From assembly GCA_013396915.1 (NCBI GenBank), contig VWZL01000658.1:1513275-1577274 (forward strand): a stretch of DNA of 64,000 bases, given 5' to 3'. The position numbers were made by a program, and so were the translations under genes. Within the stretch, counting starts at the first letter, position 1. The number at the start of each line of letters is the position of its first letter. The notes under the pieces are model-generated. The model saw only the letters and a list, made by a program, of their open reading frames with translations. It had not been told where the DNA came from and made no database searches. The DNA is from Stercorarius parasiticus (lineage: Eukaryota > Chordata > Aves > Charadriiformes > Stercorariidae). This document shows, piece by piece, positions 37,730-48,464 of this stretch.

Positions 37730-37817
37730 CGAGCCCTGCCCCTAATTGCAGCCGTGCGGGGCGGGAGGGAGGCAGCTGCCTCCGCAGCTCCACCGGCCTC
37801 CGCAGAGCCCGGCCTCG
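37730..37817. other. CpG-dense patch (9 CpG in 88 bp)
   Basis: CpG dinucleotides start at 37730, 37753, 37757, 37762, 37783, 37794, 37801, 37810 and 37816, in a window otherwise poor in CpG. It includes GCGGGGCGGGAGGG (an SP/KLF-like GC box) and the palindrome GGCAGCTGCC (37771-37780) with a CAGCTG E-box. It is too short for a formal CpG island. It could be an orphan CpG element, an enhancer core or a minor promoter. Confidence 0.7.
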
Positions 37818-38202
37818 CTCCACAGCACAGGGCTGAAACCAAAGCGCCAGCTCTAGGGCTTTTCTGGTGCAAGTGAGATACCAACTGGGCATCAAAACTC
37901 CTGCCTTAATGAGCCAATACTTCATGAAGTGTAACAGGCAGGAAGCTTTTAATGGGGATCTTTAGGAAGAGGGAGAAGGCTGCAGTGCAGCCAGCAGAGG
38001 AAAGCGTTTGTTAGGAGACTACCAAGGAGTTCATGTAACATAATTGCTGCAAATAGCTAATATGCAATCCAAGCCGTGCTCAGAGTAATTAACTTTCCCA
38101 GTGTTGAAATCAGGTTGATTTGTTGATTCTGCATATAAGATGTTGTCTATGTCTGCATAGGAAAAATGCTGTGTCTGCCTCTGCATAAGCACATTCAAAT
38201 CT

Positions 38203-38220
38203 TAATTTTAATTAAAATTA
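38203..38220. promoter_or_regulatory. 18-bp perfect palindrome of TAAT/ATTA cores
   Basis: TAATTTTAATTAAAATTA is its own reverse complement over all 18 bases. It carries overlapping TAAT and ATTA homeodomain cores in symmetric arrangement, suitable for paired homeodomain binding; alternatively it is simple AT-rich sequence. Confidence 0.4.
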
Positions 38221-38270
38221 TGTGCATTACAGCTGTATCTCTTGTTCTCTATAGGAATTGAATTTGAGGA

Positions 38271-38699
38271 GGTATTTGCCTAATAGGAAAACAAAAAAAC
38301 GTGGTTAGCATTTAAAGTGAACTTAGTGGGGTTCCAGGGTACTTCGAAGGAGAGCCTAACAAACAGCTTCGATTTCAGCCAGGCCCCATCTGCCCCGGGA
38401 CAGGGCTGAGCTCTCGTGCATGACCCTGTGATCACATTTGCCTTCCTTGTCTCACCGGAAACTCCCAGTGGATTCCCCAAGCCTATGTGACATTAGAGCC
38501 ATGAAAAATTTTCTAATATAATTATAAAAGGAGATGTTTTTTATGTTTTTTTCTTGCCAGCCAGGAATGAGATCTGGCCACCTTCACCCCACATGTCTCT
38601 ACACCCACTCAGTTCCTTTGTGTGTCCCTTTTGTTTTTCTCCTAGGAAAGTTTCTATTAAAATGCAGGAGATTCTTTTAGAAGGTCCAACGTATCCACA
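38271..38699. other. Non-coding stretch, nothing identified
   Basis: Unique sequence between two candidate regulatory blocks, without a recognised gene or repeat. Confidence 0.4.
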
Positions 38700-39075
38700 C
38701 TAACACTGAGCCGCTGCTTTAAAAGTTTCATAAGCAATCCACGAGTGGTGTTTTTTTCTTTCCCCACAATAACAATAGCGAAATGTCAAAAATCTCAAGC
38801 TCCTGTTATCAGAGGCAGAGTCTAAAACCCATTTCTCAGCCTGTTTTCTCTTCCCCACTCCCGAGTTTTCAGATGCTGTGACACGGCTCCATCACGCCTC
38901 GACTAGCAGTCCCAACAAACAGAAAATGATTTCCAACTGGCAAACACGCTGTTTACTTTCCAGAAAAATTGCACTTTCCCATCTGACAGCTGATCAAGGG
39001 ATCTCCTGCTGCTGTCAGCATGAAGAAGTGTTTAAACACACGGATGGAAGTTTAAACATTTTCTCATTATCACAG

Positions 39076-39113
39076 AATAAAAAAAAAAAATTAAAAAATA
39101 ATAAAAAAATAAA
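39076..39113. repeat. A-rich tract
   Basis: A run of A interrupted by single T residues (AATAAAAAAAAAAAATTAAA). It lies directly upstream of the duplicated E-box module and is not preceded by a retroposon body. Confidence 0.8.
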
Positions 39114-39147
39114 GGCATTGAGACTCTCCGACCACCTGCTGTGCCGG

Positions 39148-39200
39148 TAATGAAGCGGTGTCACGTGACCAGCCGGCGAGGACTTTTATCTCTGCCCCAA
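39148..39200 (+). promoter_or_regulatory. E-box module, copy 1 (GTCACGTGAC)
   Basis: Starts with TAATGAAG, contains the ten-base palindrome GTCACGTGAC at 39160-39169, and ends with ACTTTTATCTCTGCCCCAA. The palindrome is an ideal site for MiT/TFE (the CLEAR element) or USF bHLH-zip factors. A diverged second copy follows directly. Confidence 0.5.
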
Positions 39201-39206
39201 TATCAT

Positions 39207-39263
39207 TACTGAAGTGACACCTGTCACATGACCCGCATCAGGGCTTTCATCTGGGCTCCCCAA
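39207..39263 (+). promoter_or_regulatory. E-box module, copy 2 (GTCACATGAC)
   Basis: Repeats the layout of copy 1: TTACTGAAG, then GTCACATGAC at 39223-39232, then GCTTTCATCTGGGCTCCCCAA. A 4-bp insertion precedes the E-box. GTCACATGAC differs from the first site by one base and is the MITF-preferred form. Conservation of both sites while the flanks have diverged is consistent with selection but does not prove it. Confidence 0.45.
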
Positions 39264-39560
39264 ATGCAGTTCTGGCTCGTGAGGGGGATTTTCCTGCCAC
39301 TTTTTTCCCCCTTTAAAAAGCATTGCCCACTTGCGCCATTACAGACAGGGGCTTGCAAGTATTAAAAGTCCTCGGATTTTTTCTTGGGGATATGTAATTT
39401 GGCCAACAAACTTGCTCTGGGATGAAATAAAACAGAGAATCTTGGCCCGGGAAAGAAGTTATTTCATTTACTTCAAGATGTTTTTAAAGCAAATATTTAA
39501 GTCTGCTGTTAAACTCTCTTTACATAAAAGAGGATGTTAAAGGATTTCTCCAAAATCTCA

Positions 39561-42500
39561 GATTTGTTTTTAATTTTTTATTAGGTGGTGAGAAGAAATA
39601 GTTTGATGACCCTCAAGTACAATGATCTCCATTTACATGCATTTCATAAACTCTCACCTGCTTTACCAAAGCATCCTACCCCTGCCAAGAGAAAGTGTTT
39701 TCTGGAAAAAAGGAAAGGTCAGTCCTGCAACTCGCTGCCAATGTCTGGGATTTTTTGTGAGGTCTTCAACAGCAAACACCTAGATTTGAGATGGGCCCAC
39801 ATACATGATAGCAGTACTGAGCACTTATTCACCAGAACCTGTTCCGTTATTACCTCAAAACAGAATATCAAACACCCAGATGTGACAGGGCATGACCACC
39901 CATATGAACTAGATGTGAGCAGGTTGGAGATAAGAGAGTCTGAACTTCATGGCTTTTTCCTGCTATTCCTTTCCCATTCCACACTGAGCATGCATGAAGT
40001 CTGGTACTTCTCTGACCCCTTCATAATTTGATTCAGCTTACTAAAGCAATGAAAAACCAACCAAACAAAAGAGTTAATAGTTTTCCATGTGTTTAGTGAG
40101 TTAGATCAGCTCATCAAGGGCTTAGAAAAGTGGCAGAAAGCAAAAGAGAGACTGAAACTGGAAGCAGGGAGGGAAATGGAGAAGCAGGACTGCCTTTTCG
40201 GGTGGCACTAACTTGGTACATGAATTCAGATGAGTTTCTTGTTACCTAGTCTTCCTGACTCATTACAACCCTACGCCCATTCTTGCTGAGAGCTGTTGCC
40301 CCTGAGATTGTGCAGGCCAGAGGATGGAAAATCTCCTCTCTGAGATCAGTACTCCTGATGTAATTAGTATTCCCTTTAGTTTGGGAGAGGAGTGGCTGTG
40401 GGGCAATTTCTCTCTCTGATCTGGCATATTTAAGGCATCGGGCCTCCGATGTTGAGTTAATGAACAGAGGAGTTCTGGACTGTAGCACATCCCTTCGCCT
40501 GGGTATTCCTGGCTTTCTGCCCTTCCAGATACAGAGCTAGAAGGTATCATTGGGCCGTTTGGCAATATAGTATAAGAGCTTTGGCCATTATGGGGTAGCA
40601 GCTATGTAAAAGAGCAGCCATTCTCTCTGCTGCTCCAGGGCAGAAGAAATTTACAACTGGTGTTCTGGATAGACACCATGAGGAAAGTGACTCATTTCCC
40701 ATCATTAGATCCCTCATTGCCCATGCATAACAAATCCTTTCATTTAACGTATCTTGAGCATTTAGTGGCTCCCAATTAGGGGCAGACATCCAGCCATAAC
40801 CATCCCATGGCAGGCATTAGAGATCCTGCTGCTTCTCTGCTCTTAGTCCAGCCATCTCCAGGAGTGCAAAAGGAATGCAGAACCCCCCTATCCTAACTTG
40901 GGCATCATACTCTGAACGTGCATATGACAATGCAGCGTAACTCAGAAGTGGAGAGCTATCTTCTACCTATGCAGACAGTGTTCACTTTATAAAACCTTCT
41001 TATTTGTACCAGTTCTTAGAAGCTTCTGCAATGCAACAGCCAGTGATGTTTTTCTTCTAAAAGGGTTCCAAATGCCCTCCTCTCCACAAATAAACCTGCA
41101 CATGGGAAGCTGACACAGAGATACACGCCTAAGTAGAACTCTACAGGATACTCTACTCTGATCTTGCTTAAACTGCTGTGAGGTCACTGTAATATTATTG
41201 CAGATTCATTGCAGAGCAAATGAAAGGCAGAAGGTCCTAATATTGAGACAAATTTCTGTTCAGGATTGCAAAGGGAGGTCAAGCATTCACACTCACTTTG
41301 ACGGTAGCTGGTGTTTGGGAGATATAGGACCACTCAATCTAGAGGTAGAAAGCCTTTTGGGACATAGGTTGCCTTTTCATCAAGGCAGAGAAATTTAAGG
41401 ACTGTCACATAACATGAGGAGTACCTCATGTCCTCTTAACTGAGCAGTGCCTGCAGATAGTCTGTGCGCTCTTTTACATAGCTAATCCATACATTCCTGC
41501 AATTATGTCTATAGCAAGGACAAAGGGGAACATAAACAGTTGTGCTGCTTCCTGTCCAGATCTGCAGTGTTTGGTTAGCAAACAATGGACTGGGGTGGGG
41601 CTGGAGATGCAGCTCCCTTACACTAAAATCTCACCAATCTTTCTATGGCTGCCGCCCATTTCTCTGGTGTTTCCCCATAGCTCCATGACTGATTTTGTTC
41701 CAATGCCTCAATGCTCTGCATAATTCTTGCTCAGAGAAGTTCTCCCAGTCATGCCAGTGACACTACTCGGATGAATAAGAAGTATTCAAGAAGGTTTGCG
41801 TGCCTGCTCCTTAATGATTTATCTTTATCTTCCTTTTCTTCCCAGATCTACTGTAAGGTTACACCAAGGCTTCTGGTTTCTGATGTCCCAGAGCTGAGAA
41901 AAAGTATCACAGATAAGTGAAACCAAGCAGACTAGTACATGAACACAGTAAATTACTTGCTTTCCCAGTTCTTCCAGGAAGAATTCAATGAGAAATTTCA
42001 CAGTAATTGTAGTTGGGAAGAGCTCTCTGATTTCCCCATGTATCCTGATTAGCACTCACCTCAAGATTAGCTTGCTTTCTCATAGTCTGTCAGCAGCCCT
42101 GAGATCAAGGAGATTAAAACACCCTGGTAACTCATTAATGAGCCAGGACTCTCTGCAACAGCTGGACTAAAAATGGCCCGTGTTTGTCTGCATCTTAATT
42201 CTTTGCCATCTCCCCTCTGCTCATCAACACCTGCACACATTTGGGATCCAGTATAAGAAGACCCTTGAATTCAGCTCTAAGCAACCAGTCTGCAATGCAC
42301 ATGTCTAATGCTCTGCTGGTGTGGAACCAGTATGCTGGTAATCCTGTTAGTAATGGCAGAAGCTCCCTCTAGGAAATTATAACAAATAGTCTTAAACAAT
42401 TCCTTTTGTTGACAACTTTATCCAAGAAACCATCTTCCCTGGAGACTTCACTCAACTTTTGACTAATCCCTCCTTCCCTCAGGAGCTCTTTTGTTGAAGG

Positions 42501-44161
42501 AGATTGTAGGCAAACCCCAGGAATGACAGGTCTCTGTAAGCCTTGGATCAGCCTCTACATTCTTTCAATTGTCAGTCCCCATCTGTCCTGTTTGTACATC
42601 GATCTTCTGGTCCAGGGATCTCTCTATTAAGTGACACATGGTTGAGTTTATTCTGTAAGTCCAGTGTCCAGACTGTGCTGTTACATCTTCGTTGCCAAGT
42701 CAATCTTTCTGACATTGCTTTCTGAAAAACAAAAGGCAGGACATCTGCACCATTTCATTATCTCCTACTGAAAGGTGATTTTTAAAAATACTGTCTGCCC
42801 ACCCCCTCCCCCCCGCCTCCCCATTCTGTCCTTATTTTATGCTCCCAAAGATTTTGCTGTTGCAAAAGAATTCTCTTAGGATAAAAATCCATGGCCTCAA
42901 TTCTGAATCAAAAGGAAAAATAAATCCTAATTCCAAATATTCTGCAGGGCTAGTGACTTCAATTACTTTGCTTGTTAACAGTTGGTTTAAAACAAGCTCT
43001 AACTTTTCTGTAGATTCAACTACACTTAGCTAGTACAGCAGCATGTACATATAAGAGGCACTGTATTATTTATCCACATTTTGAGAGACAGCATAAGAAT
43101 GGAAGCAGATTCCAATGATCCATGTGTTCCTCCTCAGCAGGTAGAGGCAAAAAGGTGAAATAGGGTAGAAAATGGAAGTACTGGCATGGAGTGTATATCA
43201 CCCTGGGATAGATGCTTGGCACTATCTCTTTCCTTCCTGAAACCAGAAGGAGAACAAGGAGGAGACTGTAATGATGTTTTCTCCCTCGCTGTGTCACTTA
43301 AGGCCCATGGATTCATTGCTGAGCCTGGTATGTTTAGTTTTTTGGTTTTGTCTATTTTTGTAACTTAACTCAGGTTGGCCAATGAAGGAAGGCTGGCCAG
43401 TTTCATTATGTTCCCAGGAAATTCCATTCTCTCATGTGCCAGCATGAGGCTGTTGCACTTTAGATGCCTATCTACCTCTGATTAGACTTGAAAAAGCATA
43501 CATAACCCCCTGCTTTCCATTGGTAGCCTATTAAAATGACAAAAAAATTACTGTTTCATTTATAACCTTGCTTGCCTGTCTGAATCCAGATGCCTTTTTT
43601 AAAAAGAGAATTAATAATATGAACACCATCACTATAGAATGTTTTTCCTGTAATGAAGTGCAGAAGAAATGTTGAGTTGACATTTTGTTTAGTATGTTTT
43701 GTAAGCAGCTTAAAAAAAGGGACACAATCACTTTGAGGCCAGGTTAATGTTAAAAAGAAAAAGAAAATGTTTAAGAGTATCTCCTGCCATTTCCATGGTT
43801 TCACTATTTTAAATTATATATTTGTGAAATACTCTCAAAATCAGTTAAAACTGTCCAAATTGAAGTTCATTGAACACTGAAGCATGAGTGCCCTCCTCAA
43901 CTGAGTTGTCCCAGAAGCCTTAGTGGAACTGACAACCAGCTTTTTTGGCAGGATTAGTTCCTCTCTGATCACAGAGAGGGAGCAGCCACCCTGTCTGCAC
44001 TTAGCTGAGCAGGTGAGCAGAGAATGTGTTCAGGCTGCCTCCAAAACCCAATCTGGCCAAAGGGCTGGCAATGTCAGGTCCTTCTCGAAAGGACTCAAGG
44101 CTGTCCTGTCTGCCTGCTGTTGTCTACATGATGAGGACAGATGGAGTAGAGAGAGGCTGTG
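39561..44161. other. Long non-coding stretch, nothing identified except a C-tract
   Basis: In 4.6 kb I recognise no gene or repeat family. A plus-strand frame of 148 codons at 39585-40031 follows a T-rich stretch ending in TTATTAG, but it has no family resemblance and no donor partner. Around 41740-41780 the words GACACTACTCGGATGAATAA and GAAGTATTCAAG faintly recall an old amniote repeat. The C-rich G4 site at 42798-42822 is listed separately. Confidence 0.4.
42798..42822 (-). other. Canonical G-quadruplex motif on minus strand
   Basis: The plus strand has four C-tracts (CCC, CCCCC, CCCCCCC, CCCC) separated by A, T and GCCT, so the minus strand has four G-tracts with loops of 4, 1 and 1. The C strand could form an i-motif. 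Such very short loops favour stability. Confidence 0.75.
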
Positions 44162-44280
44162 AGACCAGGCACTGAGTGCTGGGACCTGGTCCTATATCAG
44201 ATACATGCCATCTACACGCATTTGAAAGCACAGACGGGAAGCTGAGGTTTGCCCTGCTATCACAGCTAGGTTGCCTCTTA
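44162..44280 (-). repeat. MIR-type SINE relic (minus strand)
   Basis: On the plus strand, GACCAGGCACTGAGTGCTGG recalls the MIR tail 'gccaggcactgttctaagcgc' in reverse complement. It is followed by GATACATGCCAT, then CACAGACGGGAAGCTGAGG (compare 'tacagatgaggaaactgagg'), then TTTGCCCTGCTATCACAGCTAGG (compare 'acttgcccaaggtcacacagctag'). The order is right, with a deletion of about 20 bp between the last two blocks. Confidence 0.5.
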
Positions 44281-44741
44281 GCTTGGCAAACAATAAGACA
44301 GTCAAACTAATTTGGCCTCAAGATCACTTTCTAAGTCTGCCCTGCATGCACAGACCCAGCCGGTGACACTGACTGGACACATGCTGTTAACAAATGCACA
44401 AAGTAAACAAAGAGACAGGATATAATAAAAGAGCATTTTCTGGTAATTTCTTTCAATAACAGTGATTTTAAGTGATCTTTTGGTCTTCTGTAACAAAAAG
44501 GACATGGAGAATGTTGATGCTGAAGCATCATTTTGAGGTGTGTCATATTAAAATACTGATTAATTAAAACCAAGGTTGTTACGAGCTAAGGCGATTTTTG
44601 CCTAGCTCCACTTAGGTTCCATTGCATGTGAAACCAAAACAAGCAAGCTATAAAATGTGAATTCAATAGACAAGGACAAAGGCAAACAAAGCAATTTTGT
44701 CAGTTTAAGCAATGGGGAAATGAAGCAATATTTTGACTGGG
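44281..44741. other. Non-coding stretch, nothing identified
   Basis: AT-rich unique sequence between two SINE relics, with no recognised gene or repeat. Confidence 0.4.
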
Positions 44742-44985
44742 GAGGCCATCAGAGGAAAGGGCACTGGTCTGAGACTTGGGAATATGAAGAAACAAACCCA
44801 AACCTCTCATGATACCACTGAGTATTGTGCACTGAGGGCCACTGGCTTGCTGGTTTCTTCTCTCTGAATGTGAGATTTCCCACTTTGTCCACAGCCTGGG
44901 ATGTGGTCATCCAGCCCTGGGTCTATCAGCTCTGTTTCCCCATCTTCAATACAAAAAGGAATTAATGTGCTAAGGATGACAGGAG
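44742..44985 (+). repeat. Possible tRNA-SINE (MIR-like, amniote form)
   Basis: AAGGGCACTGGTCTGAGACT followed by TGGGAATATGAAG fits the head of amniote MIR-like SINEs ('agggcactggcctgggacttgggagacctggg'), and TCTGTTTCCCCATCTTCAAT then AATTAATGTGCTAAGGATGA fits the later 'cctcagtttccccatctgtaaaatggggataat' part. The distance between the blocks is about 80 bp longer than the consensus, so an insertion or two separate fragments must be assumed. Confidence 0.35.
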
Positions 44986-45289
44986 CAGATTTGACAGTGG
45001 CAACTACATGCTTACCCAAGAATTAGTCAGTCTGCTTTCTACCAAAACTTGCTTGAACCTCCTGAGAGATGGCCTGTTCGGTAAGAAGCAAACAGGTCAC
45101 AGATTTCAGGTTGCAGGCTCACTCCTGGAACTGTGAGCACTGATTGTCCTGTGGAAAAATCAGGTTAAAGAGAAAGCTGCAAAACGGTCCTTTCCTTCAC
45201 TGTGCTACTTTCCTAATGCTCTCCTGTGACATTAGCCACAATATAAACTAATAAAGGATCCTATTTCTCATAGCTCTGTTCCTTCTGAT

Positions 45290-45680
45290 TTTTATTGGAA
45301 AATGATTTCTTTAATCTAGGCACCCTTCTCTATAAATCTCATCTACAGTTTCTTTTCTTTTTCATTTTTCTTTTTCTTGGAGCAACCAGCAAAATATTAT
45401 TTGGTAGAACAGTGGTGGGAATGCAACCCGCTAATCAAAAGGATTCAAATGGATCTACACACTGCCAAGCTCTCTCCTTCCCACCCAGCGGAGGGGGGAA
45501 AAAAAGAAAAAGAAAAAAGAGATAGAGCGAAGGCACGGAGCTTCTCTCCTTCAGCAATCTCACAAATGCAAAACCTTCCACTCCAGTGACTCCTCATTAA
45601 CTTACCAAATCTGACAGTCTAATTATCGTAGCTGCTTCACGCTTAGAATAAATAAATACTAAAGTGGGTGTTTAAAGAAA
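45290..45680. promoter_or_regulatory. Candidate conserved regulatory block
   Basis: Unique sequence containing GCTAATCAAAAGGATTCAAA, a purine tract (45491-45522), CTCATTAACTTACC, GTCTAATTATCGTAGC and AATAAATAAATAC. ATTA cores plus a TCF-like ATCAAAAGG are visible. No coding frame. Pattern-based call. Confidence 0.25.
45491..45522. repeat. Purine-only tract
   Basis: A run of G and A only (GAGGGGGGAAAAAAAGAAAA and more of the same) of about 32 bp, embedded in a candidate regulatory block. Confidence 0.8.
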
Positions 45681-48049
45681 TTGAGCAGTGAAATTCAGTC
45701 ATCTAGACAGTCAATAGAGAGAGAGTTTATTTTAAATTTTTATATTCTTATGTATTTATATCATTTTAGGAAAGATAATGAGATAGTTGTCTTTCAGGCT
45801 AATTGAGTTCCTAGGCTCATGGTTGCTTGCTGTCACAATCTCAAACTTAGCTTTAACTTTTGTGCCTTAGAAATATGATCACTACATCCCTATTTGCTCT
45901 TTTCTGCTGATAACTGGGTGAAGGCAGAAGTGCACCTGAGGATGGCAAATGACTACACGGGAGTTCCAGTCCGGATGTCTTTCATAGCAAACAAGACAAC
46001 TAAATCTTCTCAGATTTGCATTTAAGAGTGTTAAAGGGAAAGTGGAAGTTAAAGAAACCTCAGATATAACTTGCAATTAGACAAAATACGGAAAAATGTC
46101 TCCTAACCTCTGATGCAGTAACGTCTGCCTCCATGAAGCGTGTTAACAGCACTCCCCCCAAGAGCAGTTCATCTCCCTGAACAATAAGACCTTTATAGAG
46201 ATCCTCTGGCTTGAGATCAATGGGATTCAGAGCATTTGATCCATGTCTGTAGGACTTTGTTTCCACAAGTCATGTGGGACAAACTTTGCGCCAGTTGTGC
46301 TTTTGCAAGAGCATGAGCTGGGGAGTGAGCAAAGGAAACCTTCCTTCTTTTCCCATCTTCCCCTTCGCCCTGTGCTCCTAAACAGGCCCAGCACCTGCCA
46401 GCATGATGTCTGCTCCAGGCCAGCGACCGGGCAAGAGCTTAAGCAGGGCAGCATTTCCAGAGACCTGTGCCCTTGGCACTCATCCACTGTGATGTTGCAA
46501 TGGCTCTTTCCTAGGGTGATGGCTTAATAACATAATAGAAAATCTCAGTGTCCTGTCAGTATTTACACAAGCAGACCTTCCACCACTCTGGAGACTGGGC
46601 CAGCTGAAGTGAGGGGTGTTTTTCCTGAGTTAAGTGAAGATGTGCTTTATCACCTCACAGAAAAGACTGCTGCTGGTTCAGGAGTGACAGCTGATTTGCT
46701 GCTCAACACCAACTTTGTTTTATTCCCTTATTAAGACACTATAAACCAGATTCATACACCTGGTGGGAACTTCACTTTCTAGGTGTCTGTATCTGATGTG
46801 CAGAGAAGGAAATCCATTTGCTGTATACAGACGTGGCAAAGCACAGAGGTAAAAAAATGTGACTATATAAACCTTTTAGCTGTGTAGGAGAACCTAGGGA
46901 AAGCAGCCAACCCAAACAACATGTCCATGAAAGTCATCTCTTCTTTATATGTGCCCTGTGATAACATCTACCAGCACTGGCCAATCCCAACAGTTATGGG
47001 ATTTTTGGTAGGCAATGGCTTGCAGCCTTAACATCAGCATTGCCTACATTTGCTTTGCATTAGTTTAGACAGAACAGGCATTTAAATGACAGTGCTCTGT
47101 CAACATCAGCCTCCCTTCTCCACTTTGGCTTTGAAAAGCTGAATAGCGGGCTGTTTTAGGAGAAACAGTACAGTGTCATCACCACCTGGCACACTGGTTT
47201 TGAATTGCTGGGGGGAGACCAGAGACAACCAGAGACCAACCATACCCAAAAGGAGTAAGTCTCTCCTAGTCAAAGCCAGGATCACATCCACTCAACACAC
47301 AATCCTCCTCATGGAGCACAAATTGGACTTGACTAACTGCTGCGCAAATGGTATGCCCAGGGTCAGATGTCTCCTGAACTGTGAGAAAGGCCTATACTGA
47401 GCCTGGACATTGGTCCGGTGAGGACAGGATCTGAGGTGCCAGCTCAGGCATCCCTGGCCCACATGCTGGGGTTGTTTGGCCAGAGCTCTTCTTGCAATAT
47501 GTTTTCTTGGGAGCACACTGATACTAATCCCAAATCCCACTGCTCACCTTCCCTGCTTGCGAGCCTGCTCTAAAGCATTTGAGGGCAAAAGAGAGGGAAA
47601 ATAAACCAAATCTATAACTAAGAATAATAAGCTGCAATTGTGACTGTGTGTGACCTGTCTGACAGCAGAGTGAGATACCTCCTCAGAAGGCCCTTTGCAC
47701 TTCAGGACTGACACTGAGTTGAGAGCACAGCTCACGCTTTCTTGATTCAAGGATCTCATCTTTCTTCCAGGAGTGATTAATTGGACAGAAAACATTCTGC
47801 TTTAGCAGGTGGCAAAGGGTTAGACTGAAGTTTTATCAGAGCAGCTGTAGTGCAGGGCTGCACTGCACAAAGATAATTGTCTCAGGATTGGCTTAGGCTA
47901 GAAAAAGGACAGCAAATGCTCCAGTTTTACAAAAGGTCATGACTGCCACCCCTTAGGCTACTAGCCACACTGGAAGGAAACTGGAGAATCCCATGCTCCT
48001 CTCTTTCGTTGCCATATCCAGAGGTGCTGGTGGCATGTATGGAATTAAG
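45681..48049. other. Non-coding stretch, nothing identified
   Basis: 2.4 kb in which I recognise no gene, RNA or repeat family. Small frames on both strands at 46227-46527 and 47173-47540 overlap and are taken as chance. Confidence 0.4.
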
Positions 48050-48135
48050 GCCACCAAGTTGGTGACTAGGGTTTGAACCTAGGCCTTAGCAGTCCCTTGT
48101 AGCACTAGAGGCACAGGAGCGAGCAGCTGTAGGAG
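48050..48135 (-). repeat. Possible tRNA-derived SINE head
   Basis: The minus strand contains GGTTCAAACCC, matching the RNA polymerase III B-box consensus, preceded by TCTAGTGCTACAAGGGACTG and GCTAAGGCCTA. This is like the head of MIR-type SINEs ('agtggttagagcacgggactg...cctgggttcaaatcc'). It cannot fold as an intact tRNA, so I call a SINE head relic, not a tRNA gene. Chance similarity is possible. Confidence 0.3.
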
Positions 48136-48419
48136 AGGCCCATCTCTGGACCAGCCACACTTGGGAACAGAGAGTCTTCCTCTCTTGCAGCGTGGGCTAC
48201 TCTTTTTTTCTAGCGCTTTGCATCCAGATGGGCAAAAGCAACAGCTTCTGCAGGAGCTGACCACCAGGATGCAAAGAGCCCCTTGTTCCCTCTCCCCCTT
48301 CCCAGGGGCGGCAGCCAGCCTCTGGTCATTAGCATTCCCCTTAGTAATCAGAAACATGCTATTTGGAGGGGTACGTATCTTTGAAACACTGATTTCTCCA
48401 ATTATTTTTTCCCAGGAAT
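48136..48419. other. Non-coding stretch, nothing identified
   Basis: GC-richer segment with overlapping frames on both strands and no recognised content. Confidence 0.4.
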
Positions 48420-48450
48420 TGACCTTTGAAAACCATCCTCTGGCTTCCAG

Positions 48451-48464
48451 CTTGTCATAGCAAC
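48451..48464 (+). promoter_or_regulatory. RFX X-box-like site 1
   Basis: CTTGTCATAGCAAC: the right half AGCAAC fits the RGYAAC half-site exactly, with spacer AT, and the left half CTTGTC fits GTNRCC at four of six positions. It shares TCATAGCAAC with the second site. Confidence 0.35.

Larger units (their letters stand above)
37240..38270. promoter_or_regulatory. Candidate regulatory block with CpG-dense centre
   Basis: About 1 kb of unique sequence combining an AP-1-type TGACTCA (37569-37575), a GATA-type CTTATCTGATGG (37598-37609), GCTAATTGAATAAG (37624-37637), a CpG-dense patch (37730-37817) and, at its 3' end, a perfect AT palindrome (38203-38220). The mixture of homeodomain cores beside a small CpG-rich centre is typical of developmental enhancers or orphan CpG elements. 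No exon can be supported. Activity and conservation are inferred, not seen. Confidence 0.35.
38700..39560. promoter_or_regulatory. Candidate regulatory block with duplicated E-box module
   Basis: Unique sequence with a SOX-like AACAATAG (38770-38777), GTTTAAACA-type elements near 39028-39060, an A-rich tract (39076-39113), and a degenerate tandem duplication at 39148-39263, each copy with an E-box. The block is free of dispersed repeats and lacks any supportable frame. Function is inferred. Confidence 0.35.

Noticed and set aside
39585..40031. Plus-strand frame of 148 codons after a T-rich stretch ending in AG, considered as an exon
   Set aside because: The acceptor-like context is weak, no donor partner could be supported, and the protein is unlike any family I know.
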